Positions 1 to 9,098 of a DNA stretch of 64,000 bases are shown in pieces. Position 1 is the stretch's first letter. Every line of letters begins with the position of its first letter. The notes beneath the pieces are model-generated. The model worked only from the letters and a program-made list of their open reading frames with translations, was not told where the DNA came from and ran no database searches. This DNA is from Lachnospiraceae bacterium AM48-27BH (GTDB taxonomy: Bacteria > Bacillota > Clostridia > Lachnospirales > Lachnospiraceae), in the NCBI GenBank assembly GCA_003478355.1, contig QUFC01000001.1:248001-312000 (forward strand). Direction: 5' to 3'. A program made the translations under genes and the position numbers.

Positions 1-1
1 T

Positions 2-670
2 AATCCATTTTCCAAGTGCACGCTTTTTGACAGCGGTATCGGGGTAAACCTGATGATCCGTGTGCCAGGAGGCGCCGGGAATGGAAGAGTTTATGACCAG
101 TTGGTTTCCCAGGTGGATGTATTTCCAACTATCTGTGAACTGTTAGGAACAGAAAAACCGGATTATCTGGAGGGCATTTCCTTAAAGCCGCTTCTGGATG
201 GCGGGACGGATGAAGTGCGGGAAGATGTTTTCGCAGAGATCAATTTCCATACCTCTTATGAACCGGTTCGCTGTGTCCGCACAAAGCGGTATAAATACAT
301 CCGGTATTACGATCCGGACTATTTAAAGATCAATCTCTCCAATATTGATGAGTCAGGAAGCAAGGTTTACTATATGAAGCGGGATCTGCGGAGGCAGACA
401 AAATATGAGGAAGCGTTATATGACCTGGTATATGATCCTGGTGAGCGGTGTAATCTGGCAGACCGGGAGGAATATAAATATATATTAAAGGATATGGAAA
501 ACCGCCTGGAGCGGTATGAGACTGGAACGGATGACCCGATTTTACAGGGCGAAATTGCTGTCAGACCAGAGTGGAAAGTGAATCGGAAGGAATGCCTTCA
601 GGCAAGTTCCAAAAATCCGGATGATTATGTAGCACTGGCAGAAGGTAGATTGATCAATAGGGGGAGGTGA
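2..670 (+). CDS. Sulfatase-family hydrolase, C-terminal part (5' end outside window)
   Basis: The frame is open from base 2, so the gene starts upstream of the window; about 222 codons remain. The segment reading TLFDSGIGVNLMIRVPGG matches the alkaline-phosphatase-fold sulfatase region where the chain returns to the active site, followed by a VDVFPTICELLG helix typical of the family. The formylglycine (C-x-P-x-R) segment is not in view, so Cys/Ser type and substrate cannot be judged. The stop overlaps the ribosome binding site of the PTS EIIA gene 6 nt downstream, so it is co-transcribed with the PTS and a second sulfatase. Family is confident; substrate is unknown (a sulfated sugar is inferred from context). 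Confidence 0.85.
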   Translation, partial: NPFSKCTLFDSGIGVNLMIRVPGGAGNGRVYDQLVSQVDVFPTICELLGTEKPDYLEGISLKPLLDGGTDEVREDVFAEINFHTSYEPVRCVRTKRYKYIRYYDPDYLKINLSNIDESGSKVYYMKRDLRRQTKYEEALYDLVYDPGERCNLADREEYKYILKDMENRLERYETGTDDPILQGEIAVRPEWKVNRKECLQASSKNPDDYVALAEGRLINRGR

Positions 671-676
671 ATCAAA

Positions 677-1108
677 ATGATAGGAATGATCGCAACTGGG
701 CATGGCAGCTTTGCAACGGGTATCACCAGTGGGCTGAAATTGCTGGCGGGAGAGCCACAGGATTATGAGACGGTCGATTTTCTTCCGGAGGATTCGGCAG
801 AGGCGCTGGCCCAGAAACTGGATGCAGCTTATGAGAGGCTGTCTGGCTGTGAAGGCATCGTGATCTTTGCGGATCTGACTGGCGGAACACCGTTTAATGT
901 GTCCATCCGTATGAAGATGGAACATCCAGAGCGTCAGATTGAGGTGATCGGCGGCTCCAATCTGCCGGCAGTGCTTGAGGGGTATATGGCACGCATGGCA
1001 GGCGCAGAGATTCAGTCATTGGCGGTGCAGGTACTGGAGGCGGGTAAAAATGCCATGCTCCGATTTGTACCGTCATCAGACGATGGGGAAGATGACTACG
1101 AAGAATAA
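677..1108 (+). CDS. PTS mannose/fructose/sorbose-family EIIA component
   Basis: 143-residue cytoplasmic phosphocarrier of the mannose-type PTS; it takes phosphate from HPr and passes it to EIIB. The phospho-accepting histidine is His9 in the motif ATGHGSFA, and the domain has the usual IIA-Man length with a GGTPFN segment near residue 73. GGAGG at 663-667 lies 9 nt before the ATG and inside the end of the preceding sulfatase. EIIA stands as its own gene, as in the Aga/sorbose type, rather than fused to EIIB. The sugar is not readable from sequence; Aga-type (hexosamine) PTSs are the closest analogy because of the neighbouring sulfatases. Confidence 0.93.
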   Translation: MIGMIATGHGSFATGITSGLKLLAGEPQDYETVDFLPEDSAEALAQKLDAAYERLSGCEGIVIFADLTGGTPFNVSIRMKMEHPERQIEVIGGSNLPAVLEGYMARMAGAEIQSLAVQVLEAGKNAMLRFVPSSDDGEDDYEE

Positions 1109-1130
1109 ATTTTCTTAGGAGGGAAAAGGT

Positions 1131-1937
1131 ATGACTCTATTTCAGGCATTACTTATTGGGTTATTTGCCTACTTAGGCAGCAAACGTACACCATGGTTCT
1201 TTGGTGTTACGGGTGGATGGAACATGATCGGACGTCCACTGGTAGCGGGACTGATCGTTGGTATTATTTTAGGAGATGTGACCAACGGCGTCATCGCAGG
1301 AGCGATGGTACAGGCTTTATTCATCGGACAGATCACACCTGGCGGCGCTATGCCGGCGGACGTTAACTGGGCGGCTTACATTGGTATCCCGTTAGCTATG
1401 GCGGCAGGTGGTACTGGAGAGCAGGCAGTGGCTCTTTCTGTTCCGTTAAGTATGTTAGGTCTTGGTTTATTTAACTTTATCATGACCATCAACGCATACT
1501 TCCCACATATGGGCGACAAGGCCGCAGCTAAGGGTGATGGCGCAGGCATCCACCGGGCAACTTACCTAGCGGCAGCTCCAAGCTTTATCCTTCGTGCAGG
1601 CTCCGCAATGCTGATCTGCTATCTGGGAACTCCGGTGGCAGAGACTCTGATTAACAATATGCCACAGCTGGTACTTCATTTCTTTGAGGTGGCAGGTAAG
1701 ATGCTTCCGGCACTGGGCTTTGCAATGCTGTTAAAGCAGTCCCTGTCCAAACGCTGGATGCTGGTTCTGTTCTTACTGGGCTGGGTAGTGATCGGATCTA
1801 CCAGCATGTCCGTAACGGCACTGGCAATTTTCGCAACCGCAGTAGCGATCCTGTTTGTTATGGCACAGGGAAACGCGCAGCCGGCAGGCACTGCAGCAAC
1901 AGAAGCAGTAGAGGAGGACGATTGCTATGAAGAATAA
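1131..1937 (+). CDS. PTS mannose/fructose/sorbose-family EIIC permease
   Basis: 268-residue integral membrane component that forms the sugar channel together with EIID. Multiple hydrophobic helices run through the chain, with the glycine-rich region GRPLVAGLIVGIILGDVTNG near residues 30-50 characteristic of IIC-Man. The C-terminal tail is acidic (EAVEEDDCYEE). AGGAGGG at 1117-1123 precedes the ATG by 7-8 nt. It overlaps the start of EIID by 11 nt, so the two channel subunits are probably translationally coupled. Substrate specificity cannot be assigned from sequence alone. Confidence 0.93.
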   Translation: MTLFQALLIGLFAYLGSKRTPWFFGVTGGWNMIGRPLVAGLIVGIILGDVTNGVIAGAMVQALFIGQITPGGAMPADVNWAAYIGIPLAMAAGGTGEQAVALSVPLSMLGLGLFNFIMTINAYFPHMGDKAAAKGDGAGIHRATYLAAAPSFILRAGSAMLICYLGTPVAETLINNMPQLVLHFFEVAGKMLPALGFAMLLKQSLSKRWMLVLFLLGWVVIGSTSMSVTALAIFATAVAILFVMAQGNAQPAGTAATEAVEEDDCYEE

Positions 1938-2769
1938 AGAACAGCAGACCAATGGATTACTGACCAAGAAAGATATTGACAAAGCGGCCTGGTCTTACAT
2001 TTTCTTTGCCCAGGCAACCCAGAATTTTGAACGTATGATGGGACTGGCCTTCTGTCATGTGATGGAACCAATCTTAAAGAAGATTTATAAGGATAATCCA
2101 GAAGAATACAAAAAAAGCCTTGAGCGTCATATGCAGTATTACAACACCGAACCACAGCTTGGTGCCCTGATTCCAGGTATTACCATTGCTATGGAAGAGG
2201 CGAGAGCAAAAGGCGAAGACGTCAGCGAGGAATTGATCGTCAACACCAAGAATGCGCTGATGGGACCATTTGCAGGAATTGGTGATTCTATGTTGATCGG
2301 TACATACAGTCCGATCCTGTTAAGTATTGCCATGAGTTTATGTATCAATGATGGAAATCCGTTAGGACCGATCCTGTTCTGCGTAGTATGGCTGACGACC
2401 ATGGTCGGATTGCAGTGGTGGCTGTTCCACAAAGGCTATTCCATGGGTATCGGCGCGGCGAATCTGTTCTTTAATAATAAGACACTGGCAGATCGGATCA
2501 CCACAGGACTTACTATGATGGGATTGATCGTAATCGGTGGTGTTGCATCCACAACGGTTAAGGCAAAAGTGATCTTATCTTATGTGAATGGCGATATGAC
2601 GGTGGCTCTTCAGGAAGCGATTTTTGATAAGATCCTTCCAAATGTACTTCCATTATTATTGACATTGACAGTATGGTGGTTAATGGATAAGAAGAAATGG
2701 TCTCCGACCAAGATTGTGCTTACGATTGTTGTATTTGCAGCAGTGATGGTATTCTTAGGAATCATGTAA
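1927..2769 (+). CDS. PTS mannose/fructose/sorbose-family EIID component
   Basis: 280-residue EIID subunit, unique to the mannose PTS family; it complexes with EIIC in the membrane. The N-terminal half carries the family pattern of a soluble helical part with QNFERMMGLAF near residue 33 and LERHMQYYNTEPQLG near residue 64. Then come GIGDSMLIGTYSPI and hydrophobic helices in the last third. GAGGAGG at 1911-1917 inside the EIIC gene is its ribosome binding site. Full length for the family. Sits between EIIC and a sulfatase in the same operon. Confidence 0.93.
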   Translation: MKNKEQQTNGLLTKKDIDKAAWSYIFFAQATQNFERMMGLAFCHVMEPILKKIYKDNPEEYKKSLERHMQYYNTEPQLGALIPGITIAMEEARAKGEDVSEELIVNTKNALMGPFAGIGDSMLIGTYSPILLSIAMSLCINDGNPLGPILFCVVWLTTMVGLQWWLFHKGYSMGIGAANLFFNNKTLADRITTGLTMMGLIVIGGVASTTVKAKVILSYVNGDMTVALQEAIFDKILPNVLPLLLTLTVWWLMDKKKWSPTKIVLTIVVFAAVMVFLGIM

Positions 2770-2778
2770 ATAACGAAA

Positions 2779-4268
2779 ATGAGAGAAAAGCGAGATATTT
2801 TGCTGGTGATGTCAGACCAGCACTGTGATGTCTGGGAAGTGTTCGGGGGGCTGTTAAAGCCCTCCGATACCCCTGCCATGGAAAAATTGACGAGGGAGGG
2901 GGCACGGTATGACCATTGTTATGCCAGTGCGCCCTTATGTGTTCCATCCAGGATGTCTTTTTTGACGGGAAGACTGACGTCAGAGCTGGATATTTTTAAT
3001 AATGACTGTGTTCTGCCATCGGATGTGCCGACCATTGCCCATGAAATGGGGATTTTAGGGTATCACACGGTTTTATGCGGCCGGATGCATTTTAAGGGGG
3101 AAGACCAGCATCACGGTTTTGATGAACGCCTGTGCGGGGATATTACCTCCCAGTATTGGGGAACCGGAGGAAAAAAACGGACTGATTTTGGAACTTACGC
3201 AGGTACAACCAATCGGCTGCATTGTTTGGAGGCGGTGGGAGCCGGGATTTCGCCGGTCAATGTTTATGATGAACTGGTATGCCGGGAGACCCTCTGTTAT
3301 CTTGAACAATGGGAAAAACAGGGAGAAGAGCGTCCGCCGTTATTTCTTGTTGCTGGCTTTTATGGCCTCATTTTCCGTATGTGTGTGAGGAGTCATTGTT
3401 TTTGAAATACCAGGAACGGATTTCCTTAAAGGACTGTGAACGGGATATGGAAATGGAGCCATTTCCAATGTATCAGGAACTGAAGCAGGGGTGTGATCCA
3501 GAACTGATCCGGGACTGCCGGGCGGCTTACTGTGGGATGGTGGAGACCTTAGATGGCTATGTGGGACAGCTTTATGAGCGGTTCCGGTCCATGGAGGGGG
3601 AAAGTCCGCATTTATTTTGCTATACGTCTGATCATGGTGAACAGATGGGGCGGAGACAGATCTTTGGAAAGCAGACATTGTATGAGGAGGCATTGCGGGT
3701 TCCACTATACTGGGCAGGAGACCAGATCCCGGCGGGAAAAACGTATCATCAGGCGGTAAGCCTTTTGGATGTGTCCAGGACGATCCTAGAAGCGGCGGGA
3801 GGAGATCCGTTGGAATATCCGCTCCATCATGGAACCCCGCTGGCGATGACAAAGGAAGAGGAGCCGCGCTGGGTCAGAGCCCAGCAGGTGATTCGCCATG
3901 ACGGTCATTATGTGATGGCAGAGCTGGCAGTGAGGGGAAATGTGAAGTTGTGGAGTGTGGATGGAGAGACCCGTGTGTATGAGCTTCCGGAGGAGGAAGT
4001 GGATCTGTTGCAAAGCATCGAGAAAGAGAAGAAAAACAGGGCAGAGAGACTTCTTGAAGAAGCGGAGCGTGCAGGCTGTTTCATCCCAGAGGAGGAACGG
4101 AAACGCTTGCTTTTTATGGAACAGCTACAGGAGAAAAATCACGGACGCCTGGCCCGCTGGGGTATGGTCAAATGTCCGAAGGAGCCTGCGACGGTACGGA
4201 TGCAGGCGGGCAGTTTAAAAGGCCCATGGAGGAAGAAAAGCGCGGGAGAAGGAGAGATAGAACGATGA
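2779..4268 (+). CDS. Cysteine-type sulfatase (frame broken once in this sequence)
   Basis: Sulfatase of the formylglycine type: the motif LCVPSRMSFLTGR (C-x-P-x-R, near residue 52) is where the Cys would be oxidised by an anaerobic sulfatase-maturating enzyme. An N-terminal metal-binding segment LLVMSDQHCD and a downstream YTSDHGEQMG motif complete the active site. The frame breaks at about 3366: the upstream frame reads into FYGLIFRMCV and stops at 3405. Adding one C to the CC at 3366-3367 gives FYGPHFPYVCEES and one continuous 496-residue protein. No signal peptide, so the enzyme should act in the cytoplasm on imported substrate. The stop overlaps the start of the DUF3604 gene (ATGA). Confidence 0.85.
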
Positions 4269-5809
4269 AATATAAGAAGTTATGGACCGATATGCATAGT
4301 AATATCCATCATGACCAGATGGAGGCGCTTCCACTTTGGTATGAGCAGATCAAAAAAGAGATGGATTTCTGGCCCATTGCCTATTATCCATTTTATATGC
4401 GTCCGACATCGTCCGGGTTAGCGGTGGAGGACCGTTATGAAGATGAGCTGATCGAGAAGGACTGGGAGCAGGTCCGCCAGCTGGCTCTTCAGGCTGAAAA
4501 AGAAGGATTTCCTATGTTTATGGGTTATGAATGGCAGGGAGCGGGGCTGGACGGCGACCACAATGTATTTTTCCTGGAAAATGGAGAAAAGCAAGAACAT
4601 CCTATGCGTTATCAGGAGCTGGTAGAAGCATATAAAGGAAAGCCTGTGATCGGAATTCCCCATCATGTGGCTTATCAGTTGGGCTCCAGAGGAAAGAACT
4701 GGGAAACCCACGATGAGAAATTTTCCCCATTTGCAGAGATTTATTCCAGCCATGGCTGCAGTGAAAATGATGACGGTCCGCTGATGATGAACCGCCATGT
4801 CCATATGGGCCCTAGAACCGGTGAAACTACTTATGAAAAAGGACTGGAACATGGCTATAAGGTGGGAATCATCGCTTCCGGCGATAACCACAGTGTTCCG
4901 GGTGTTTTTGAGCATGGAAGTATGTGCGTGCTGGCAGAGGACTGCACGAAAGAGTCCATCTGGGATGCTATGCAGCACCGCCGCACTTATGGGGTATCCC
5001 AGAGCCGGATTGAGGTAGACTATACGGTAAACGGCATTCCCATGGGCGGCGAAGTGGAGACCGATGGTGAAGTGAAACTAAAATTACAGGTAAAAGGAAC
5101 TGGAGCGGTTGATCGGGTGGAGATCGTGAGAGATAATATCCTGGAAGAGATGATTGTCCATTCCGGTACCTGGGAGAGAAAGGAACAGAAAGGCATGATC
5201 CGGTTTAAGTTCCGCCTGGAACTTGGATGGGGACCAGATACCCGTGTCTATAAGGACCAGTGGCTGAAGGAGTGGCAGGGCCGTCTGGAAGTAGACGGAA
5301 AGATTCTTGGAATCGAGAAGTGCTGGAACAACTATGGCCAGGAGATCACTCAGACTGCGGAAAATGCCTGCGATTTCTATATAACTACCTATCAGTCCAC
5401 TGCGACTGGTAAATGGATGGGCCCAAGCAATGTGACCACAGAAGGCTTCATTTTTGAGATCGAGGCAGATGCGGACAGTACCATGCGTTTGACCATTGAT
5501 GGAAAGGAATATCCGGTAGTAGTGCGGGATCTGTTAAACAGTACGAAGGTGTTTGCCCTTTGGGATGAAGTGAAACGTTTGACAAAGGAGACCTGGGGTG
5601 ACATTACTCATTATCGTGATGATCCATGGTGGCACAATGCCTATAAGATCCGTCTGAATAAAGCTTATCCGTCAGAATCTTATGAGTTAGAAGCAACAAG
5701 GAAGATCCAGATGAAAACGGATGGAAATATCCGGCTGCGGATCTGGCAGAAAAATGGGGATGCGGCATGGACATCGCCAGTATTTATCACAGTAAAGAAG
5801 AAAGGATGA
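4265..5809 (+). CDS. DUF3604 / PHP-like metal-dependent hydrolase
   Basis: 514-residue protein with the histidine/aspartate layout of PHP-fold metallohydrolases: LWTDMHSNIHHDQ at residues 6-18, GIPHHVAY near 130, SSHGCSE near 160 and ASGDNHSVPG near 205. The C-terminal half is beta-rich and may be a carbohydrate- or substrate-binding part. The start was set at 4265 because it forms an ATGA overlap with the sulfatase stop. The upstream in-frame extension only shadows the sulfatase gene. It lies between a sulfatase and PTS EIIB in one operon, suggesting hydrolysis of a phosphorylated or sulfated sugar derivative, but the reaction is not established from sequence. Confidence 0.75.
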   Translation: MKYKKLWTDMHSNIHHDQMEALPLWYEQIKKEMDFWPIAYYPFYMRPTSSGLAVEDRYEDELIEKDWEQVRQLALQAEKEGFPMFMGYEWQGAGLDGDHNVFFLENGEKQEHPMRYQELVEAYKGKPVIGIPHHVAYQLGSRGKNWETHDEKFSPFAEIYSSHGCSENDDGPLMMNRHVHMGPRTGETTYEKGLEHGYKVGIIASGDNHSVPGVFEHGSMCVLAEDCTKESIWDAMQHRRTYGVSQSRIEVDYTVNGIPMGGEVETDGEVKLKLQVKGTGAVDRVEIVRDNILEEMIVHSGTWERKEQKGMIRFKFRLELGWGPDTRVYKDQWLKEWQGRLEVDGKILGIEKCWNNYGQEITQTAENACDFYITTYQSTATGKWMGPSNVTTEGFIFEIEADADSTMRLTIDGKEYPVVVRDLLNSTKVFALWDEVKRLTKETWGDITHYRDDPWWHNAYKIRLNKAYPSESYELEATRKIQMKTDGNIRLRIWQKNGDAAWTSPVFITVKKKG

Positions 5810-5816
5810 GAGCATT

Positions 5817-6293
5817 ATGATGGAGATTGTAAATGTAAGAATTGATGACCGCCTGATTCATGGACAGGTGGCAACTGTGTGGAGCCAGGTGACTCGTGCC
5901 ACCCGTATCATGGTCGTGGATGATGCTGTGGTAAAAGACCCGGTTAATAAAGAGGCATTGAAAATGGCATGTCCAAGCCAGTGCAAATTGTCTATTCTGA
6001 CTGTAGAGAAGGCAGCAGCGAATCTTTGTGCTGGAAAATATGAAGGTGAGCGAGTCTTTATCGTTGCTAAGAACCCTAAGACGATCCGTGGAATCTATGA
6101 GAAAGGGTTCCATATGGAGGCAGTCAATGTGGGAAATATGGGCGGAAAACAGAATACCCGTGTGCTGAAAAAGGCAGTCAGTGTGACCGAGGAAGATATT
6201 GAGAACTTCAAGTTCCTTGCGGAGCATGGCGTGAAAGTAACTGCGCAGATGGTTCCGGCAGATGAAGCGGTGGATTTGATGTCTTTGATTTAA
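5817..6293 (+). CDS. PTS mannose/fructose/sorbose-family EIIB component
   Basis: 158-residue cytoplasmic EIIB that transfers phosphate from EIIA to the incoming sugar. The phosphorylated histidine is His15 in RIDDRLIHGQV, the diagnostic motif of IIB-Man/Sor. The start may be the ATG at 5817 or the adjacent one at 5820. It follows the DUF3604 gene by 7 nt and closes the operon, separated from EIIA/IIC/IID by a sulfatase and a hydrolase, so sugar entry and processing genes are interleaved. A terminator hairpin follows at 6314. Confidence 0.93.
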   Translation: MMEIVNVRIDDRLIHGQVATVWSQVTRATRIMVVDDAVVKDPVNKEALKMACPSQCKLSILTVEKAAANLCAGKYEGERVFIVAKNPKTIRGIYEKGFHMEAVNVGNMGGKQNTRVLKKAVSVTEEDIENFKFLAEHGVKVTAQMVPADEAVDLMSLI

Positions 6294-6313
6294 GGGAAAA
6301 GGTTAAATGGGAA

Positions 6314-6346
6314 AGCAGTCTGGGAAAATTCCTCGACTGCTTTTTG
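6314..6346 (+). terminator. Rho-independent terminator of the PTS-sulfatase operon
   Basis: Inverted repeat AGCAGTC (6314-6320) / GACTGCT (6335-6341) followed by a T run, 20 nt after the EIIB stop. The loop is longish (14 nt). Confidence 0.7.
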
Positions 6347-6447
6347 CTATAGAGGCTTCCACTGAAGAATCTCCATAGGATGATAATGAAGGAAACGGGA
6401 GAATACCCGCTGGCATTCTCTGGGACTATGTGGAGCAGGGAATTGGA

Positions 6448-7226
6448 TTAGTTAAGATAATTCCGCATAGCCTTCAATGCACTTTTCTCCAGGCGGGAGA
6501 CCTGGGCCTGGCTGATATGGATCTCGTCAGCCACCTCTGTCTGGGTTTTCCCTTCAAAAAAGCGCAGATCAATGATGTGGCGTTCTCTGGGTGGCAGACG
6601 TTTTATAGCTTCATTTAAAGAAATGTCTTCTACCCAGTTTTCTTCCACATTTTTCTTATCGCTGATCTGGTCCATCACGTAGAGCGGATCACCGCCATCG
6701 GTATAGACAGGTTCGTAGAGGCTGACGGGGGTTTGGATTGCATCCAGGGCGTAAGTGATCTCTTCCTTGCTGATACCGATCTCATTGGCGATCTCCATGA
6801 TAGTAGGTTCCTTGGAATTTTTGCGGGTCAGTCCCTCCCTGGCATAGATGGCTTTGTACGCTGTATCCCGGAGGGAACGGCTGACCCGGATGGAACTGGT
6901 GTTATCCCGCAGATAACGTCGCACTTCTCCCATGATCATGGGAACTGCATAGGTGGAAACTTAACGTTTTGGTTTACGTCGAAATTGTCGATGGCTTTGA
7001 TCAGCCCGATGCATCCGATCTGAAAGAGATCATCCACATTTTCATTACTGCTGGAAAACCGCTGGATTACGCTTAATACCAGCCTTAAGTTCCCCTTAAT
7101 ATAGGTTTCACGGGCCTTTTCATCACCGTTTTTTATTTTCTTGAATAATTCTTCTTTTTCTTCATTTGTCAGCAGCGGAAGCTTTGAAGTATTGACTCCG
7201 CAGATCTCAACTTTATAAACTGCCAT
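6448..7226 (-). CDS. sigG: Forespore sigma factor sigma-G (frame broken once in this sequence)
   Basis: RNA polymerase sigma factor for late forespore genes. The N-terminus KVEICGVNTSKLPLL is the SigG signature. Region 2 (NLRLVLSVIQRF, DDLFQIGCIGLIKAIDNFD), region 3 and region 4 (LPPRERHIIDLRFFEGKTQTEVA, ISQAQVSRLE) follow. The frame breaks at about 6957-6959: adding one A to the plus-strand AAA restores NVKFSTYAVPMIMGEVRRYL and gives 259 residues, the normal length. The start is the ATG at 7226 with GGAGG 8 nt upstream. It is flanked by a PTS operon and a transporter; no sigE/spoIIGA neighbour is in the window. Confidence 0.93.
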
Positions 7227-7326
7227 ATCCACTACCTCCACATTTGATGTGTTGTATAGTGGAAATGATTCACGAAAATGGAATGCTTTATACTTCCAGA
7301 TTTTGCAAACTACGCGAAATGGACGT

Positions 7327-7358
7327 AAAAAAAGAACGTGCGGTTAAGCACGCTCTTT
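7327..7358 (-). terminator. Rho-independent terminator of the coaX-EamA operon
   Basis: Read on the minus strand, AAAGAGCGTGC / GCACGTTCTTT forms an 11-bp stem with one G-T pair, followed by a T run. The left arm includes the last codons and stop of the EamA gene. Confidence 0.8.
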
Positions 7359-8234
7359 GAATAATTGAAGTCCGATCAGTCCCAGCAGGAACGCTGCAGT
7401 TCCGCCGATGATATAGATGCTGATGGTTTCGTGGAAGAATAATACAGCCCAGGTGATCGAAAAGACCGCCATGGTACTCTGAATTACGGGAACCATATAA
7501 AATGGCACCAATGGGATGGCTTTCGCATTTAAATAGAAGCCTAATCCGGTAATGATTCCGAATCCGATGATAGCGAGGAAACATGCAGCATTCGGATGAA
7601 TCCCGACCAGACCGCCTTGGAGAACGTCTGGCAACTGAACAGCGGAAGAGAGTACTGCGGAGACAGCAAAGATGGAGAGATTGCTGTCAACAATATCCAT
7701 TTTATCTGCGATCATTTTCTGTGCGAGAACGTGGCCTCCTGCAAGGACTCCAGCCAGCAGGAAGAACAATGTCAGATAAATATTCTCATGAAAGAATACA
7801 GAAACAGGCCGTCCGTTCCAGGATACGCACAGAACACCGAACATACACATGAGAATACAGATTACACGTTTAAAACCAAGTTTCTCACAGAAGAGAAATA
7901 CGCTGGATAAAGTGATAAACACTGTCTGCGCAGGCTGTGTAATGATGTTGCCGTAAGAAGGCCCATGAGTCAGACCATAATTCTCCAGCCAGTAAGACAA
8001 CCACTTGGCAACTGCTCCAAATAAAATCCAGCAGGCGTTTGCTTTTAAGATTTGTAAAAAGTGATCTGGAAATTTCTGTCGTTTTACTATTTTTAACAAA
8101 AGAAGAAAAACAACGCCAACCAGGAAACGGAAACAAGTGATATAGCTTGGACCAAAGTATGGCTTGATCAGTTTTACGCAAGTTCCGCCAAAACTAAACA
8201 TCAGCGCAACGCACAGAAGATACAGATATCCCAT
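7344..8234 (-). CDS. EamA/DMT-superfamily transporter
   Basis: 296-residue integral membrane protein with about ten hydrophobic helices in two repeated EamA halves, as in drug/metabolite transporters. The first half contains FGGTCVKLIKPYFGPSYITCFRF and the second PVIQSTMAVFSITWAVLFFHE, the conserved end-of-repeat segments. It starts 15 nt after the coaX stop on the same strand, so the two are probably one transcript. The terminator hairpin overlaps its stop codon. Substrate is unknown; a link with pantothenate/CoA is only suggested by the neighbour. Confidence 0.85.
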   Translation of the reverse strand: MGYLYLLCVALMFSFGGTCVKLIKPYFGPSYITCFRFLVGVVFLLLLKIVKRQKFPDHFLQILKANACWILFGAVAKWLSYWLENYGLTHGPSYGNIITQPAQTVFITLSSVFLFCEKLGFKRVICILMCMFGVLCVSWNGRPVSVFFHENIYLTLFFLLAGVLAGGHVLAQKMIADKMDIVDSNLSIFAVSAVLSSAVQLPDVLQGGLVGIHPNAACFLAIIGFGIITGLGFYLNAKAIPLVPFYMVPVIQSTMAVFSITWAVLFFHETISIYIIGGTAAFLLGLIGLQLFKERA

Positions 8235-8249
8235 GACAACAGGTACTCC

Positions 8250-9017
8250 TTATTTTTTGTTTTTTTCGTAGAGGATCAACAGACCCTTTAACAACAGATC
8301 TTCTTCAAAATCAATGCTGTGATGGCAGAGTGGAGTGACCAGTCTGGCGAGTCCGCCGGTGGCGATGATGGTGGCTTTTTCGCCAATCTCTTCCTCCATC
8401 CGGTCGATCAGGCCATCTAACATAGCTGCGTTGCCGTACATAATACCGGAGCGCATACAGTCGATGGTGTTCTTGCCGATGACTTTGCCCGGAGTTTCCA
8501 GGCTGATGTAAGGAAGCTGGGCAGTTTTGCCGCTTAAAGAATCCAGAGATACCTTTAAGCCGGGCAAGATCACACCGCCGATATAGTTACCGGAACGATC
8601 GATCACGGACATGGTAGTAGCGGTTCCCATGTCGATGATGATGATCGGACAAGGGTAATCACGGATGGCTGCAACTGCGTCTACGATCATATCACTTCCA
8701 ACGGTTTTGGGGTTATCCATGATGATGTTCAGACCAGTTTTCATGCCAGAGCCTACAAGCATGGGGCGAAAACCACAGATTTTCTCTACAGCGGAGAGAA
8801 TGGTGTTGTTGAGCGGCGGTACTACGGAGGAAAGAATGGCGCCCTCGATAGAAGATACCGGAACATTGTGGATCTCCAGGATGCTTTTGATGTTGACGGC
8901 GTACTCCAGATCCGTTTTTCCTCTGTTCGTGGTGACGCGTTCCACAAAATAAGTCTGACTGTCATCGATTCCACCGATGACGATGTTAGAGTTACCCATA
9001 TCTATCGTTAAAATCAT
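8250..9017 (-). CDS. coaX: Type III pantothenate kinase
   Basis: Phosphorylates pantothenate, the first step of CoA synthesis. 255 residues with the N-terminal phosphate motif TIDMGNSNIVIGG and the type III motifs DMGTATTMSVID and GGVILPGLKVSLDSL. The start was set at the ATG at 9017 (MILTIDMGN); a longer in-frame extension to 9086 lacks family similarity. It is divergent from coaBC, which makes the next CoA intermediates, so the short gap probably holds promoters for both. Confidence 0.93.
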   Translation of the reverse strand: MILTIDMGNSNIVIGGIDDSQTYFVERVTTNRGKTDLEYAVNIKSILEIHNVPVSSIEGAILSSVVPPLNNTILSAVEKICGFRPMLVGSGMKTGLNIIMDNPKTVGSDMIVDAVAAIRDYPCPIIIIDMGTATTMSVIDRSGNYIGGVILPGLKVSLDSLSGKTAQLPYISLETPGKVIGKNTIDCMRSGIMYGNAAMLDGLIDRMEEEIGEKATIIATGGLARLVTPLCHHSIDFEEDLLLKGLLILYEKNKK

Positions 9018-9098
9018 GAAAAAATGACTCCTTTCGTATTCTAAAGAGATATGGTATAATGTAACATATTTTGAAAAAAAACTCAATGGAGGAAACCT

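Noticed and set aside
6936-7241. Separate short genes for the two halves of sigG
   Set aside because: Both halves align end to end with one SigG of normal length once one A is added; the second half lacks its own ribosome binding site.
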